In this document: positions 1-11,914 of the stretch, one piece after another
Numbering within the stretch: position 1 is the first letter of the stretch
Layout of the letters: the number at the start of each line of letters is the position of its first letter
Assembly (NCBI RefSeq): GCF_932294415.1
Contig: NC_065535.1
Span: forward strand, 94,008,862-94,072,861
Origin: Quercus robur
Taxonomy: Eukaryota; Streptophyta; Magnoliopsida; Fagales; Fagaceae
DNA length: 64,000 nt
Reading direction: 5' to 3'
Translations under genes and position numbers: made by a program
The notes under the pieces: model-generated
Databases searched by the model: none
Told to the model about the DNA's origin: nothing
Seen by the model: the letters and a program-made list of their open reading frames with translations, nothing else

Positions 1-399
1 CAAGATACAACATGGCTACCACACTCTAAATGAAGCATTCGTGCTAGCTAGCTGATATGTCTAATGAAGTGATGACGTGTCTTTTTTAGTTTGTCCACAT
101 GGACTTCAAATGGGTCTAGTCTAAGAGTAAACGCTCAGGAGACAACTTTGTGACACAACTCACCATATAGCAAGTTGTAAGTAGTGGAAATGTGCCCTAC
201 ATGAGCCACCATAACACTTTCATCACTCACAACTTGCGGCGTGACGAGTTGTAGCAAAAAGTTATGCACAAAGTTGTGTCTGAGCATTACTCTCTAGTCT
301 AAACTCACCAAAAGTGTATTTTGACCCAAAAAGAGAAACATTCAAACAGAATCTATTAACTAATATAAGCGTGTGCCTTGTGCGTATGCAAATTGCTAC
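1..399. other. First intron (part) of the left-edge host gene
   Basis: This non-coding stretch follows the splice donor at 398-399 of the minus-strand gene whose first exon is 400-760. I see no exon in it. It holds a small foldback MITE, listed separately. Confidence 0.5.
130..288. mobile_element. Foldback MITE in intron
   Basis: The two ends are imperfect inverted repeats. The left end reads AACGCTCAGGAGACAACTTT and the complement of the right end reads AATGCTCAGACACAACTTTG. The element is about 160 bp with no coding capacity. Its build (short foldback, ends starting AAYGCT) resembles the MITE at 45617-45744, whose ends start AATGCTAG. I could not fix a target duplication. Confidence 0.5.
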
Positions 400-760
400 C
401 TTGAATTTGGTCGTGCACTGTTGAGGCGAGAGCAGGAGGAGGGACCTTAAAGAGGCGAGCACTCGCCGCGGTAAAGGTGAAGCAGCCAAGGAAGAATATT
501 ACGGCGGCAAGGCGAAGCGACGACGACGTTTTGGGATTTGGAGAGTCATCGTCGTCGTCGTCGTGGGTAAATGATTGAAGAGATGTGACAGAATTGTGGA
601 CAGTGAGAGTGAGAGAGAGAGTGGTGGAAATGGTTTTCTTGTGGGGTTTATTGGGAAAACGGAGGAGAAGAGGAAAAGGGTTTGTGCTAAGTAAGCGGTA
701 ATGGTTGAGGAAGAGGGAGGTGTGTGTGTGTGACTGTGAGGGCAGCAGCGAGGCCGCCAT
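400..760 (-). CDS. Exon 1 of a probable chloroplast membrane protein (partial gene)
   Basis: The start codon is at 760 and the exon reads to a clean donor (CAAG then GTAGCA on the minus strand) at 400/399. The roughly 120 residues start MAASLLPSQ and are rich in Ser, Thr, His and Leu with few acidic residues, as in a chloroplast transit peptide. A DDDDDD run follows near residue 65. A hydrophobic stretch (LAAVIFFLGCFTFTAAS) near residues 85-100 could be a membrane anchor or the end of the targeting signal. The remaining exons lie beyond the left edge, so I do not assign a family. The large MULE begins at 822, only 62 bp upstream of this start codon, so the native promoter now probably lies beyond 25610. 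Confidence 0.65.
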
Positions 761-812
761 TCAGATCAGAGAGAGAGAGAGAGAGAGAGAGGAGTCAAGT
801 GTTCATCGTAAA

Positions 813-821
813 GAAATGATA
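813..821. repeat. Left 9-bp target site duplication of the MULE
   Basis: GAAATGATA, matched exactly at 25601-25609. The match extends one more base (G) on the right of both copies, so the element boundary is uncertain by one base. Confidence 0.8.
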
Positions 822-1051
822 GATTTTCGTTGCTAAATAACCCTAAAATTCTAAGTATTTCGTTAGTTGTCCTGTTACGAAACAATTTGTAATAATAGCA
901 TCTCGAGTTTCTTAAACTCGAGATCCAATTTAAAAATCGAGCTTTTAAGACTCGTTTTTGTTGTTTTTCAGTTGCTGACATGGCGAAAGTTTCCACTTGG
1001 ATAGCGAGTTTATAAAACTCGATTTTGGAAATCGAGTTTTATAAACTCGCT
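822..1051 (+). repeat. Left terminal inverted repeat with palindromes
   Basis: This end aligns with the complement of 25600 downward: shared blocks include GAAACAATTT/TCAAACAATTT, the first palindrome, and GCTGACATGGC/GCTGAGGTGGC. It contains three palindromic units. The unit at 900-924 has 11-bp arms (ATCTCGAGTTT) around 3 bases. A degenerate one lies at 937-955. A perfect 23-bp-arm inverted repeat spans 1003-1051 around a TGG loop. Confidence 0.8.
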
Positions 1052-1079
1052 TTCGCTTTAATGCTTTTTTCCCTTCCCA

Positions 1080-1347
1080 CTTAAAACAATCTACAGAGAC
1101 CCGTTCAAAATCTCTCAATCTCAGACACCGCTCTCTCAAACTCTCTCAAACTCTCTCAAACTCTTCCCCTGACTGTGGAAATTTCAAAATCAACTCACTC
1201 TCTCAAACTCTCTCAAACTCTGTCAAACTCGCCGTGCCAAAGGTGGTTCTCCCATTGAGACTCAGCCACCGAAACTGAGTTCTGCTCCCATTGACAGTGA
1301 GGCACTCAAAGTCAGTACTGCTCCCATTGAACCACCGTGCGCCTAAG
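1080..1347 (+). promoter_or_regulatory. Probable leader exon of the PMD gene in the left terminus
   Basis: Just inside the terminal repeat is a CT-rich stretch with many copies of CTCTCTCAAA (1128-1230), ending at a good donor (CCTAAG then GTACTC at 1348). The right terminus has a similar stretch rich in CTCAAACTCTCACC at the same relative place before the transposase leader intron. This suggests that both termini supply a promoter and 5' leader. No transcript evidence is available. Confidence 0.45.
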
Positions 1348-3382
1348 GTACTCTCTCTTTCTCGAACTCCAATCTTAGGTTTTGGAGTTTCATGATGTTT
1401 CCTATTTCGTTTTTCAATTTCGGATCTTTCTGGGTTTTGGTTGTTCATGTCATTTCAGTGAATGCATGTATATTATTCTGTTTGGTTGTTTGGGAAATTA
1501 ATGTTAGCAAAACTGATTGAGCATTTGATTGGGTTTCATTAGTTTAAAAAGTGTTAATATCTGGATTACATTGATATTTAATCTAGTTTGTTGGGGTTTC
1601 ATTTGATTTGTTTGTGGGTTTTGTTTGATTTGTTTGTGGGTTTTGTTTGATTTGTTTGTGTATCTTGTTTCACGGTATTTTCACTGATTTGTTTTGGGTT
1701 TGTTTTAATTTTCTGATTGTATTGTCGTTTGTGGGTTTGTAAAGCAAATTATGGGTTTGATGAAATGGTTCTATGAACGGTGTATGAGTTGTGAAGTAAT
1801 AAGTGAGAATATTCATTTGAAAAAAATGAGAACTTACACCTAAAAAATAATGGAAGGAAATGGAGTCAACAAAACAATACATCTAAGAATTTTTTTTTAT
1901 TGGGTTAAAAATACTCAAATCAAGCCAAGGAACGAAAGATAAAAAAATATTAGTTGAAGAAGAGGATTATACCTGTGTTTGGAGTGTTTGGACCAAGAGC
2001 GATTCTGTGTTTTGCATCTCAGGATGAACCGGAACCTATGGATCTTATATAACATTGGTCCACAAATCTGTTTTCTGCAATTACATTTTTAATTTTAATT
2101 TATATTTACTTATCTGGGGGAAGGGAGGGAAAAAAAGAAGAAGAGGACGAGGATTATAAAAAAGTCTTTTTCAATTCTTAACCACCCAAAGGTTAGGAAC
2201 CTCATGTGTAACTAAATATTAAGAAGTTGATGCATTCGGGTGATTGTGCAGAGGTAACACTAAGCTGAAATTAGAAGTTAGAAGTTAGAAGTTAGAAGTT
2301 AGCTGTCCACACTTACTGCACCACCAACAACATAAAATTTAGAAGTCAAACACCATCAAAGAAATCTTAAAAAGTGGGAAACAGAGTCACACCTGCAGAC
2401 TTTTGAAAATAAAGTTTGATAACTACAGATCCAATGCTACAAAAACAAAAGCAGAAAGTTATAAATCTTAAATATGTATGATAAGATTGTACAAAAAAAT
2501 AATAGTAGACAATATAATTAGCCCAATAAACTCAAAGAGATGGTACCAGAAGAGAATGTAGAGCTGTTTCAGCTTGATTTCCAAGGAAATACTGCAGAGC
2601 CATAGCAGCATGCTCCTGCAATAGGAAAATGCTAAAATAAGTAGGAAGTTTTAACCACCTGAACTAGGAGATGATTGTCAAGATTTTTCTAACATCATTG
2701 TATCTGCAAAGAAAAGAAATAACTGAAATACATTTTCACTGGCCTACATAATCACTGAAAACATTTTCTTGATCTATATAAATATTTAAAGTCCATTATG
2801 CTCCAACCCTTCATCTGAAACTCTTTATTCCGCCCCCTACTCCACATATTTTAAATACAATGCTATAACTCACTACTTCATTCGGGAAAGAATTAAAACT
2901 ATATTGGACACACACACACACTATAAGTATCTATCAAAATGGGCATAGGGGACAAAAACTTGGCAAGATTCAAAATGTAGGGTAGTCGGATTACCCGTAA
3001 AGTAACCAGAGTTGTAAAATGTTACCACTATCCTTTCTTTTTCTCTTTCTTTGATAAGTATCTCTCTTTTCTTTTCTTGACAAATTAAGAAATTTTATTA
3101 GAACAGAAACGAATTCAGCAAATAGCATGTAATTTCTACATCCTATAAAGTGATCACATTTGAAAATTTAACTTATCATAATAAAATCCAAGAAAAAAAC
3201 ACAACAGATTATTGCCTAAAGCATGCAGCCAGTTTTATCATTATCCCTTCATATATTAGCCAAAAAGGCATAGCCAGATGGGTGGAAATATATTAAGAAC
3301 TATCTGTCAAACAAAAAATCCATAAATAGAAAATATCATTCTTCTGTAAGTTTCACTTTCTGGAATTATTTGTGCTAGCCTT

Positions 3383-3389
<7 letters not shown>

Positions 3390-3426
<37 letters not shown>
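3390..3426. repeat. (AT)n microsatellite
   Basis: About 18 AT units beside the captured channel exon. Confidence 0.95.
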
Positions 3427-3437
<11 letters not shown>

Positions 3438-3480
3438 AAACACTAAGGTAGAATTTTCAAAGGTGGAAAATTAGTCTCAC

Positions 3481-3757
3481 CTGTGCTGGGACCGCAACAG
3501 CTAGCCTTGCAGGAATATTCTTGGGATCAAGGATGAGGGAAAGCTGATATAAAACTGATCCAGAAAATACCGTTGCAAAGAAAATGTTCCATATTGTAAA
3601 CCAAAGGACTTTGTTACATGCACTCTTTTCTATATCACTATGAGAAACATATCCTTGAATAGATGAAAGCAACTCCATTATAGGAGGCACTATTTTCAGA
3701 AACAACTGAAGAATAAGACTGGGAAGGTATCCTGTAACTACTTCACTAACAAATGTT
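3481..3757 (-). pseudogene. Captured exon of an OSCA/CSC1-like channel (HYP1 type)
   Basis: On the minus strand an acceptor (GGGCAG) at 3758-3760 opens a 277-nt exon ending at a consensus donor (CACAG then GTGAG). It encodes a stretch with [20 protein letters not shown], then [19 protein letters not shown], then a hydrophobic helix and [17 protein letters not shown]. This is the membrane core (RSN1_7TM/DUF221) of hyperosmolality-gated calcium channels, closest in my memory to HYP1. Neighbouring exons of that gene (about 700 residues in full) are not found on either side. A single exon with splice sites and flanking intron, inside a MULE, is best read as a DNA-level Pack-MULE capture. It is not a functional gene here. 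Confidence 0.75.
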
Positions 3758-5387
3758 CTGCCCAAAAAAAATCATAAAATTAGTACTCTGTCACCAATAG
3801 ATTAAATAAAACAGGCATTAGATTTTCTCATGAAAACATTATAATAATAACAAATTAGATTCCTCTTGATTTTTAAGTTGCATATGGGCAATTAATAATA
3901 TCACCAAATCACCCCAAATATTCAATAAAATATCAGCCAAAACCACTGCAGTTTTCATCCCCCATGCCCCATGCCCAATGGTCATTTATTTTGCATGACA
4001 AAGATTATGCAATATGATAAGTTGATATATCATTCAATGATAACTAAAACTTAAGACTTGAAACTCTCATGCTCTTCAATCTTACCAATCTCATAGCAAG
4101 CTAAATAAGTGCAATCTCCTCCTTTAAATAACACATTAGAGATAATAAAATGAAGTTAAGCCTCTCAAGGACAGACATACAAGGGGGCACCATTTCAATG
4201 TTTGTGTACCTGAGCCCCCCAGAACTAATTACACCGACAAAAAATTTCTCCCATCCCCTTGAAATTTTCTGTATCAAGACTGCTTCAGTTTGACATAAGA
4301 TGCTACAGACACCTAAACAAAGTCCCTTTACAGGATGTCTAATTTATATAACGAAGCAGCTTTACTCAAATTTTCATCAAAGGTGCCTTCTCTCAGTGTT
4401 GTAGGGTTAAGCAGAACCAGTAAAGAAGTGTGCATTAAATTTTAGAAAGTGGAATGTAGACCATGCAGTTCAGTAAAGAGCCTTCATTTATCAAAATAAT
4501 ATACCCAGCCACTCTATTTAGTGATTCTGAACTCAAATTTAATCTGAATGACAATATTTATTATTTAAAAAGTACACAGACTGGGAACTCTGAGTAGATA
4601 TCCTTAATTAATAAGAGGAAGCATTACATGGGAGAAGTACAATCATACGCCTATGAGGAAGAGTCCTGTAGAATTAAGAAAGTCATTTACTAATTACATA
4701 GAAAGTCCGGCCAACTCTCAAGCTGTCTCTTTACAGCAATAGGGCTTAGATAGGGCCTTCATTGTTGTTTTGACTACTTTAGTGAACATAAGATCAAGGG
4801 GGAATCAAGTAACCAAGTTCCTTTCAGTCAATGGCAAAAGCCAGTAAGCCACGTACAACTAAAGCTAAAATGTACTACAAAAACCAGATTCTTATTTGTG
4901 TGGTGGCAACACCATAGATATGCAAAATTCAACTATTTTAGACGTCTAAATATCCATTTATGGACTTCAATCTAGTTATTACAATTCAATAAGGGGAAGA
5001 ATCATTCTGAACCATTGTTCAACCAATTGATAAGTGGCAGGAAACATGATACTCACACAGTCCATATATGTTCAACCAATTGATAAATAAGCATGCTAAA
5101 AGTTCATAACCAACACAAAGCAGAATTAATGAAAGTAGTCATTTTATTTGGTACAGAATTCAATTTCTTTTAATTGTAAAAGTTTACAAAATTATTCCAA
5201 CTCCAAAAAATTCATTATGTTTTTTTCTAACTTACCAATTCTAATTTCTTTGATTGCGTAAACATCATCGATTTGCATGTTTTTTGGTATGATTGCGAAC
5301 TTACGTTTTTTGAAGAAAATTCTATTTTACAGTAGCACTCCTTTGCCCCTACACTATTAATGATCTCACAGTTGCATTGTTTGCAGT

Positions 5388-8345
5388 ATGGAGCCTCGGA
5401 TTGATGAGGAGTTAGAGGTCTTGGACCCCGGTCCGCGTGAGAGGTCATTGTTGACACGACAGCCATATCATCGATCAGAGGCCATTTGGAATGGCGAGGT
5501 GAAATTTCTAGTTCTAACAACTGCTTTAATATTTACGTTGTCTTTGATTGTTAGTTAGCAAGTTCTTTCAATGTTGTATTTCTAGTTCTAACAACCGCTA
5601 TAATTTTGATCGATTTTGTAGGACTCGGGCCCACTTACGTGCCGTGGTCGCACTAAGGAGATGGCAAACGTTCAGATGCAAGATAATCGAGTCATTGATA
5701 TTATCAAATTGCTAAGGCTAGAAGGATTGTTTAGAGCCCCTTCAAGAGAGATAGACAATTGCCTAATATCGGCCCTAGTTGAGCGATGGCGGCCGGAGAC
5801 TCATTCTTTCCATCTTCCACATGGTGAGATGACAATCACCCTAGAAGATGTGGAGGTAATTTTTGGACTTCCGATAGACGGTGACGTCTTGGTTGGGCCG
5901 ACTGCTGTGGTGGATGATGGGGGTTGGAGGCGATTGTGTACGGAGTTGCTGGGTTTTAGTCCGCCGAATGACAATAAAACATTGGTGGGGCAAAGAATTC
6001 TCATCAGCCGACTTGTTGAGGCCGTTGCAGCGCCATTGCCTCATGACGCAACGGAGATGCAGATACACCGGTATGCCCGGTGCTATATGTTAGCGCTAAT
6101 AGGGGACAAACTTTTCATGGACAAGTCAGGAGATAGGGTGCATTTGATGTTCCTGGACTTCATGCGTAACCTTCGTGATCCGCCACATTATAGTTGGGGT
6201 AGTGGTTGCCTGGCCTGGTTATATAGGGAGTTGTGTCGGGCAAGCGAGAAAGGGGCATCGCAGATTGGTGGGGCGTGCACCTTGGTCCAGTATTGGGCAT
6301 GGGCAAGGTTGCCATTCTTGTGCCCGAGGATAGAGCCCCCACCTGGATGTGATTATGGCCCATGGCCATATGCTCCACTTGCATTTAAGTAAGTCTTTTC
6401 TTGATACCAAGTGTGTTCTGCAATGTACATTTTTGTGTAACTAAATTGTATTATTGTTCTTATGTTTTTTGCTTGCTTGTAATTGTAGGTGGGTGCGGGT
6501 GCCAAGCCCGAAGAGTAGACCATCCGGCATGGCCTTGGTCCACTATCGCGAGCTATTAGTTACAATGCAGCCAGAGCAGGTAATAATATTCAAAAAATTT
6601 GTTTGGTTATGATCATTTTCGTTAATAATATGATTGCTTCATCCTTTAACATATCTTTTGTTATAATTTTAGTTTTTTTACCCTTTATATATGTATTTTC
6701 CCTTGTTTCACATTTGAAGATGCTATGATAATTGTTTTTTTTTTTTCTATCGTAGATTGTGTGGCAGCCATACGAGGCACACTTCAGCCACCTTCCTGAG
6801 TTCTGCATTGCAGGGAGGGATATGTGGACAGCAAGGGTGCCGCTTTTGTGTTTTTGCATAGTAGAGAAACACCACCCAGACCGTGTCCTTCGACAATTTG
6901 GCTTGGCGCAGGAGCGGCCTGACCATGTTGTCTACGATGATAGGCTGCATAAAATCGACTTACGTGGGAAGGTGGAAAGGAATTGGAGGGAGGAGCATGG
7001 ACCGTATATCATTTCTTGGGAAATGAGACGACAACAAGTTTGTCGTGCACCTCCTTAGATTGGTGAGATGCCCCGCAATCATGCCTATTACGTCTGGTAC
7101 CGTCCGGTCAGTCGAAAGTATGTCGACCGCAACAGCGCTAAATTAGATATTATGGTAATGTGTTCTACTTACATTTGATTGCCTACTTCGTTTTACTTGA
7201 GTACATGTATGAACATAAAATCAATTTCTATGAATTTCTCAGCAAATCTGGTTTGCTTTGACTGACATGTAATGAAATAGTTTTTGATACATATAGTATT
7301 CTAATAGAACTGTTAGTTTTGAGTAGATTCATAAGTCTTATATTATTCATTCATTAATTGATACATAAATGATGTTGGTTCTTTCTCCGTTTCAGATTCA
7401 AAGCCATTTAGCGCTGTTGGCGATGCTTCCTGAAGGCAGCCAAGCTCACAACCATGTCCGGCGTATCCTAAATAATGTGGCTGGCCTTGGTGGTGGTCCT
7501 GCAGTAAATGAGCATGCAAACAATGGGGATGAGACTGAACTAGCAGCTGCTGCAACCCCAAGCACAAGTGCAGCACCCGTAAGTACACCGACCCGTGGTC
7601 ATCGTGCTACTACAAGCCCAAGCACAAGCGCAGCTAGGGGTCGTCTTCGGCCTGCTACAGCAACCCCAAGCACAAGTGCAGTTAGGGGCCGTGGTCGGCG
7701 TGCAACAACCCCTCGGGTTGTAACTACTCTTGAGATGCCTCCACCCATCCCGCAAGCATCTCCTCAGCCTGAGGTCCCTTCACCCATCCCATATGCATCT
7801 CCTCAGCCCGAGGTCCCTTCACCCAGCCCACCTTCGCAGCCCAATTTCGATGTCAGTATTGACCAAAATGTGACCCCTCCTATACTCCCCGAGACACCCT
7901 CATACCCACACACTGGCTCTAGTGCACCCACTCCTGGCCTCTACATAGAGCAGGATTACCCACCTACCACATCCTCATCTGACCCTCTAGGATCTCCGGT
8001 TGGGATTGACACTGTAGAGCCACATATTGATGTACCGGACCTTAATCGCCCTCATCAGGCCTCACCCCCACGAGGTAGACCGCAACGCAGTAGAAGAGCA
8101 CCCACGTGTGGGACAGGTGGACACAAAATAGGACACCGAGGCCCCGCTATGGTATGATAACTTTAATTTGAATGTAATAATATATTTTCTACTTCACTTT
8201 ACTCTTACCATTATGGAGAATATTGATTGCATGCATGTAATGGAATTTGCAGCACGATGATGACCCTAAGGTTGATGCCCCGCAGCCTCCTCCCCCACAC
8301 AAACATTACACGAGGGCTAAAAAACACAAAATTGGTGAACCTTGA
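5388..8345 (+). pseudogene. Plant mobile domain (PMD/MAIN-like) gene of the MULE, one in-frame stop
   Basis: Six exons fit with consistent phases: 5388-5498, 5622-6388, 6489-6579, 6756-7154, 7396-8151 and 8253-8345, about 738 codons. The first exon starts MEPRIDEELEVLDPGPRERS. Exon 2 opens with DSGPLTCRGRTKEMANVQMQ and carries the PMD core: VIDIIKLLRLEGLFRAPSRE, LISALVERWRPETHSFHLPH, GEMTITLEDVEVIFGLPIDG, then the Trp-rich GGACTLVQYWAWARLPF. Exon 5 is a low-complexity Pro/Ser/Thr tail with repeats such as ATPSTSA and SPQPEVPSP. PMD proteins include Arabidopsis MAIN and MAIL1 (silencing and genome stability), and PMD genes are known from MULEs and other transposons. Codon 101 of exon 4 (7056-7058) is TAG, yet the frame stays open and PMD-like after it (IGEMPRNHAYYVWYRPVSRK). 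The gene may therefore be recently inactivated, or make a shorter protein of about 424 residues keeping most of the PMD. Confidence 0.85.
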
Positions 8346-9100
8346 GTAAGTGCCTTGAAAATTATGTTTCATACTTTACATATTAGAAACTTTAGGATTT
8401 TAATTGACTTTCAATACATTACCATTTTAGTAAATGTTATTTTCCCTAGCTCATTTGATGATGTATGCAAATTTCTATTTATGTGTTATTCCAGGGTGGA
8501 AGTTACATTTTTGAGTTTGAAAATTTCTTAGATCTTCAAGTTTGTCGAGAGTTTGTGGGTAAGTCTCAACTATTATGCACATTACTTATTTCAAGCTTGT
8601 TGACCTATAATTATGTGTTGTCAATCTAGTTCAAAGGTTTAGACATTCTGTTAGGTCAGTGTAGTTGATATGGATCTTCCCCTTTGTAAATGCATGATGC
8701 AGAATAGACATTCTGTTTGGTAGTGGTCCACCTCTTGAGTTTGTAGTTTAAGGCATCTTATATATTTTTTGTAGACGTATATCTCAATTCTAATTCAGCT
8801 TTAGTTTAATCGAGATCTACTCTTGCTTTGGTTTATGACAAATATGATGCTCAAGAAATTTCTTAATATGATAAGCATTGGTTAATTTTTGTGCTAAACA
8901 AAGTTTGATTTGCATGTTTTAGGAATAATTCTATAAATCAGTATTGTTCTTTACTGGATGCTTCCATTTAAAGATATAGAAAACCTTGGATTGGTGATGC
9001 AATCCCTTATCCACATTACAAACTTCACTGGAAAACCAGTAGCTATCAAGCACATGGTAATAAAATTCCAATTTACAGAGTCATAAGCTTTCCTTAGGTC
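8346..9100. other. 3' flank of the PMD gene
   Basis: AT-rich, probably 3' UTR and spacer. A short stretch near 8975-9052 is open as RYRKPWIGDAIPYPHYKLHW on + with a possible donor after it; I do not recognise it. No other gene is seen. Confidence 0.3.
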
Positions 9101-9109
9101 TGCTTTAAT

Positions 9110-9760
9110 AGCACATCTACCTAGACCACAGCATACCTATTACTTGAGAAAGGAGGCTTCGGAGTTACCTTAGGATTAGTAACCTTCACTTGAGCTTGCT
9201 TTCTCCTTGAATTATCAGTCTTCACTACATCTACAACCTCCTTAGCCATAGGAACCCATCGTCTCTTAGTCATCCTCTTTGGATCAACCATTTCAGTATT
9301 ACCACAATTGGCAGCAGAGTGTCCAAAAAATTTGCATTTTGGACACTTCATAGGGATCCATGGGTACTCAATCCCAACAAGAAATTAATTACCATTCCCC
9401 ATATCAACTTAAATCTCCCTAGGAAACTCAGCCTCCAGATCAACATCCACAAAAACCTGAGTAAAACTGAGCCTTTGATTCACTTCAGTTACAGTATCAG
9501 TGTACAAAGGCCTTTCAACCCCACTGGCCACATGCCCTAAACAAATGTGATTCTAGTACTCCACAGGGAGATGAAAATTTTTATCCAAATAGGAATTTTC
9601 CTTAAAGAAAGATCAAGAAATTGCATTCTTGGCTGCCACTTACACAAGAAGATGGATTTGTTTGCATTTTGTGTCTCCCGCATGAATACCCCTTCTTTAC
9701 ACTCAGGTGCATTCACACAAGCTATTCTACATTCCTCTAGTATTACTTTCTAGCATTTTT
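9110..9760 (-). mobile_element. LINE (L1-type) ORF1 remnant
   Basis: Minus-strand translation gives a DUF4283-like segment followed by a zinc knuckle, CPKCKFFGHSAANC (CX2CX4HX4C), and a basic tail (DPKRMTKRRWVPMAKE). This order is typical of plant L1 ORF1 proteins. The rest of ORF1 is interrupted by stops, and no ORF2 lies next to it, so this is a fragment. It lies inside the MULE, so it came as a nested insertion or as carried DNA. Confidence 0.7.
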
Positions 9761-10218
9761 CCCTAGAGCTGTCAAAACTTCTGCAGAATGAATGCTTTAG
9801 TAGCATATTTTTAATCTATAGGCATGTGCAATATTGAAATAAGTGCATATAAAGTGCCCACATTCTGGTTTTTGGTTATATATTGACCTTATAGCCCCTA
9901 GATAAAGATAATCTGACATGTCTGTTTCCCAAGCTTGATGAGTCTCTTAGGCTAAGATCTGGATGTATGTGTTTGACTCTGATTAGAATCAATGCCTAGC
10001 TTGAACACTTTATTTTTGAAAACCTTAGGCCAAATCCTAGCCAAACATACATTGTTTCAGGTTGGGTTAGTTGAAACTTAACGATTGTTGTTCATATCAT
10101 TTAAAAGTATGGTTTTACCAGTATGAGACAAAGGTGTGCTCAAGTATTGAAGTTTTCAAGGTTGAAATGGACCTGAAATCAGGGATTGTGCTTAATGTAA
10201 TCTTCTTTATGTGCCAGA

Positions 10219-10465
10219 TCGAATAGAGGATGCAAACTGGCATCTCAACAAATTTGAACGTGCTGGGAAGACACATGCAAAGGCTTCAAAATTGGAGGTT
10301 TCAAGGAGTGCAAATGGTTCAGAGCAGAGTGTTGCTGCATCACCAAATGAAGAGATGATGGAAATCTCTAGGGACTGTTCTTCTACAGAAACAAATCTGT
10401 TTCACATGGTCTCATTCCAACAAGAAAATTTTGTTCAGACCAACTCCACCGGAGAAGAAATATGA
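10219..10465 (+). pseudogene. Unidentified terminal exon, probably captured host sequence
   Basis: Behind an acceptor-like TGTGCCAG, an open frame of about 80 residues (starting IEDANWHLNKFERAGKTHAK, Ser-rich afterwards) runs to a stop at 10463-10465. It reads like a last exon of a soluble plant protein. I do not recognise the family and found no companion exon. Its place inside the MULE suggests a captured fragment. Confidence 0.35.
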
Positions 10466-11882
10466 TACTATCCTTTGGTAAGTTTTTTCTTGGCTATGTT
10501 ATGTCTAGTGTCTAGTATAAAGTAAAAGAAAGAGATAAGAGAATCTTCTTTTCAGGAATAAGCAATAACTTTCTTACAAAAACTTCATGCTACCTAATCC
10601 TTTTGCTTTGCTTTCATTACAGAAAAAAATAAAAATAAAACAATTTAAAAACTACCTAAATAACTTAATGCTACTAACCTCTCTCCAATCATTTAGCACT
10701 TATGTGCCTCAATTTTCTGAATGTAAAAGTTTGTGAAGTTCTTGTTTTAGCTAGTGGATAAATATATTCATGAGTTTTTTGATAACAGCTTCATTTTATT
10801 TTATTTTTTAAAAGCATTTGGGCCTCTTCCAGTTCAAAAATAGCTTTTCTAAACATCTGTAACAAATAATGGAAACAATTATTATATCGATAGTTAATAT
10901 GTATTGTTATTACATTTTACATGCTATTATAAAACTCATTTATGGTTCATATTTTGTTCAGTTATGACAAGGGAGCCTCACAGGAGGCTGTATGTCATGG
11001 GATTCCTTTTGTCTGTTATTAATCATTTGCTACTAGGCTGTAGCATTAGCTCTTCAACTCTCTTCTCTTCATGCTCTGATAATGAGCATATCTAAGCCTG
11101 TTCATCCACAATATGGAGAGTTTCTGGATTTCCTTTTATCTCAAACTTTTCCCCTTTTATCTTATTTTGTTTGTAATATTAGTGTCTCAAAATGTTTCTT
11201 CAGTGCAATAACTTTGTTGTGGAACTCATCGGGATAAAATGGTCAACCTAAGCATTCTGGTCCACCTAGCTGGTTGTCAACCAAGTAGTGAAGTGCTGAA
11301 TTGGCTTAGGTGCATTGATACTGTGCACTGAAAGCAATGTTTATAATTATTCTACAATGCTTATAAGAAAGGGTGGAGGGTAAGATTGCTGGTTCAAACC
11401 CACTACTAGGTGCATTTGTAAACTCACCAATAATAATAAAAAAAAAGAAATAAGAAAAGCTTTTATATTGCTAACTACAAATGAATTTGAATATATAGAG
11501 TTATATATCTTTATTATTTTGTTTTTGAGAAACTAGAGCACAAATATCTGATTGTTTTGAGCCATTACTAATAGTTACAAGAGCAAAAATATTTCTTTTC
11601 CCCATTTATGTCTTTTCCTCTTGCAAATTTATTCATTCCTAAACACTATATAGATGCACATTATACATCCTTGCTAGAGTTCACAATTTTCCAGACTAGC
11701 TAAGTTAGAATCCTGGCTATATTATTTTTCAGTTTTACTTTTACCTAAAACAGAATTGGCCGGTGGTGGGGTACATGTTTGGGCTGAATAACCCCAAGTT
11801 GTCTTTAATCAGGGTTGTGAGAAGGTCTTTCCAAGCATCATGTTAAATATAAACATAGGAAACATCAATCTGTTCTTAAAAT

Positions 11883-11914
<32 letters not shown>

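Larger units (their letters stand above)
1348..5386 (+). other. Probable 5'-UTR intron of the PMD gene, with foreign inserts
   Basis: The interval between the donor at 1348 and the acceptor TTTGCAG just before the PMD start codon is about 4 kb and holds no PMD coding sequence. It contains an AGAAGTT microrepeat (about 2270-2305), an (AT)n tract (3390-3426) and an antisense OSCA/HYP1 exon (3481-3757). A possible short antisense exon lies at about 2549-2617 (acceptor and open frame EHAAMALQYFLGNQAETALH), which I could not identify. The rest shows nothing recognisable. Confidence 0.4.

Noticed and set aside
1128-1230. CTCTCTCAAA repeats as a possible CRISPR-like or satellite array
   Set aside because: Short irregular plant microrepeat in a leader, with no spacer and repeat structure.
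5801-6410. Overlapping frames on both strands inside the PMD exon
   Set aside because: They overlap the clear PMD exon and show no family signature.
11385-11400. tRNA-like GGTTCAAACCC box
   Set aside because: No A box, no cloverleaf and an A-rich tail: SINE-like, not a tRNA gene. The same applies to 17160-17200 and 52105-52125.
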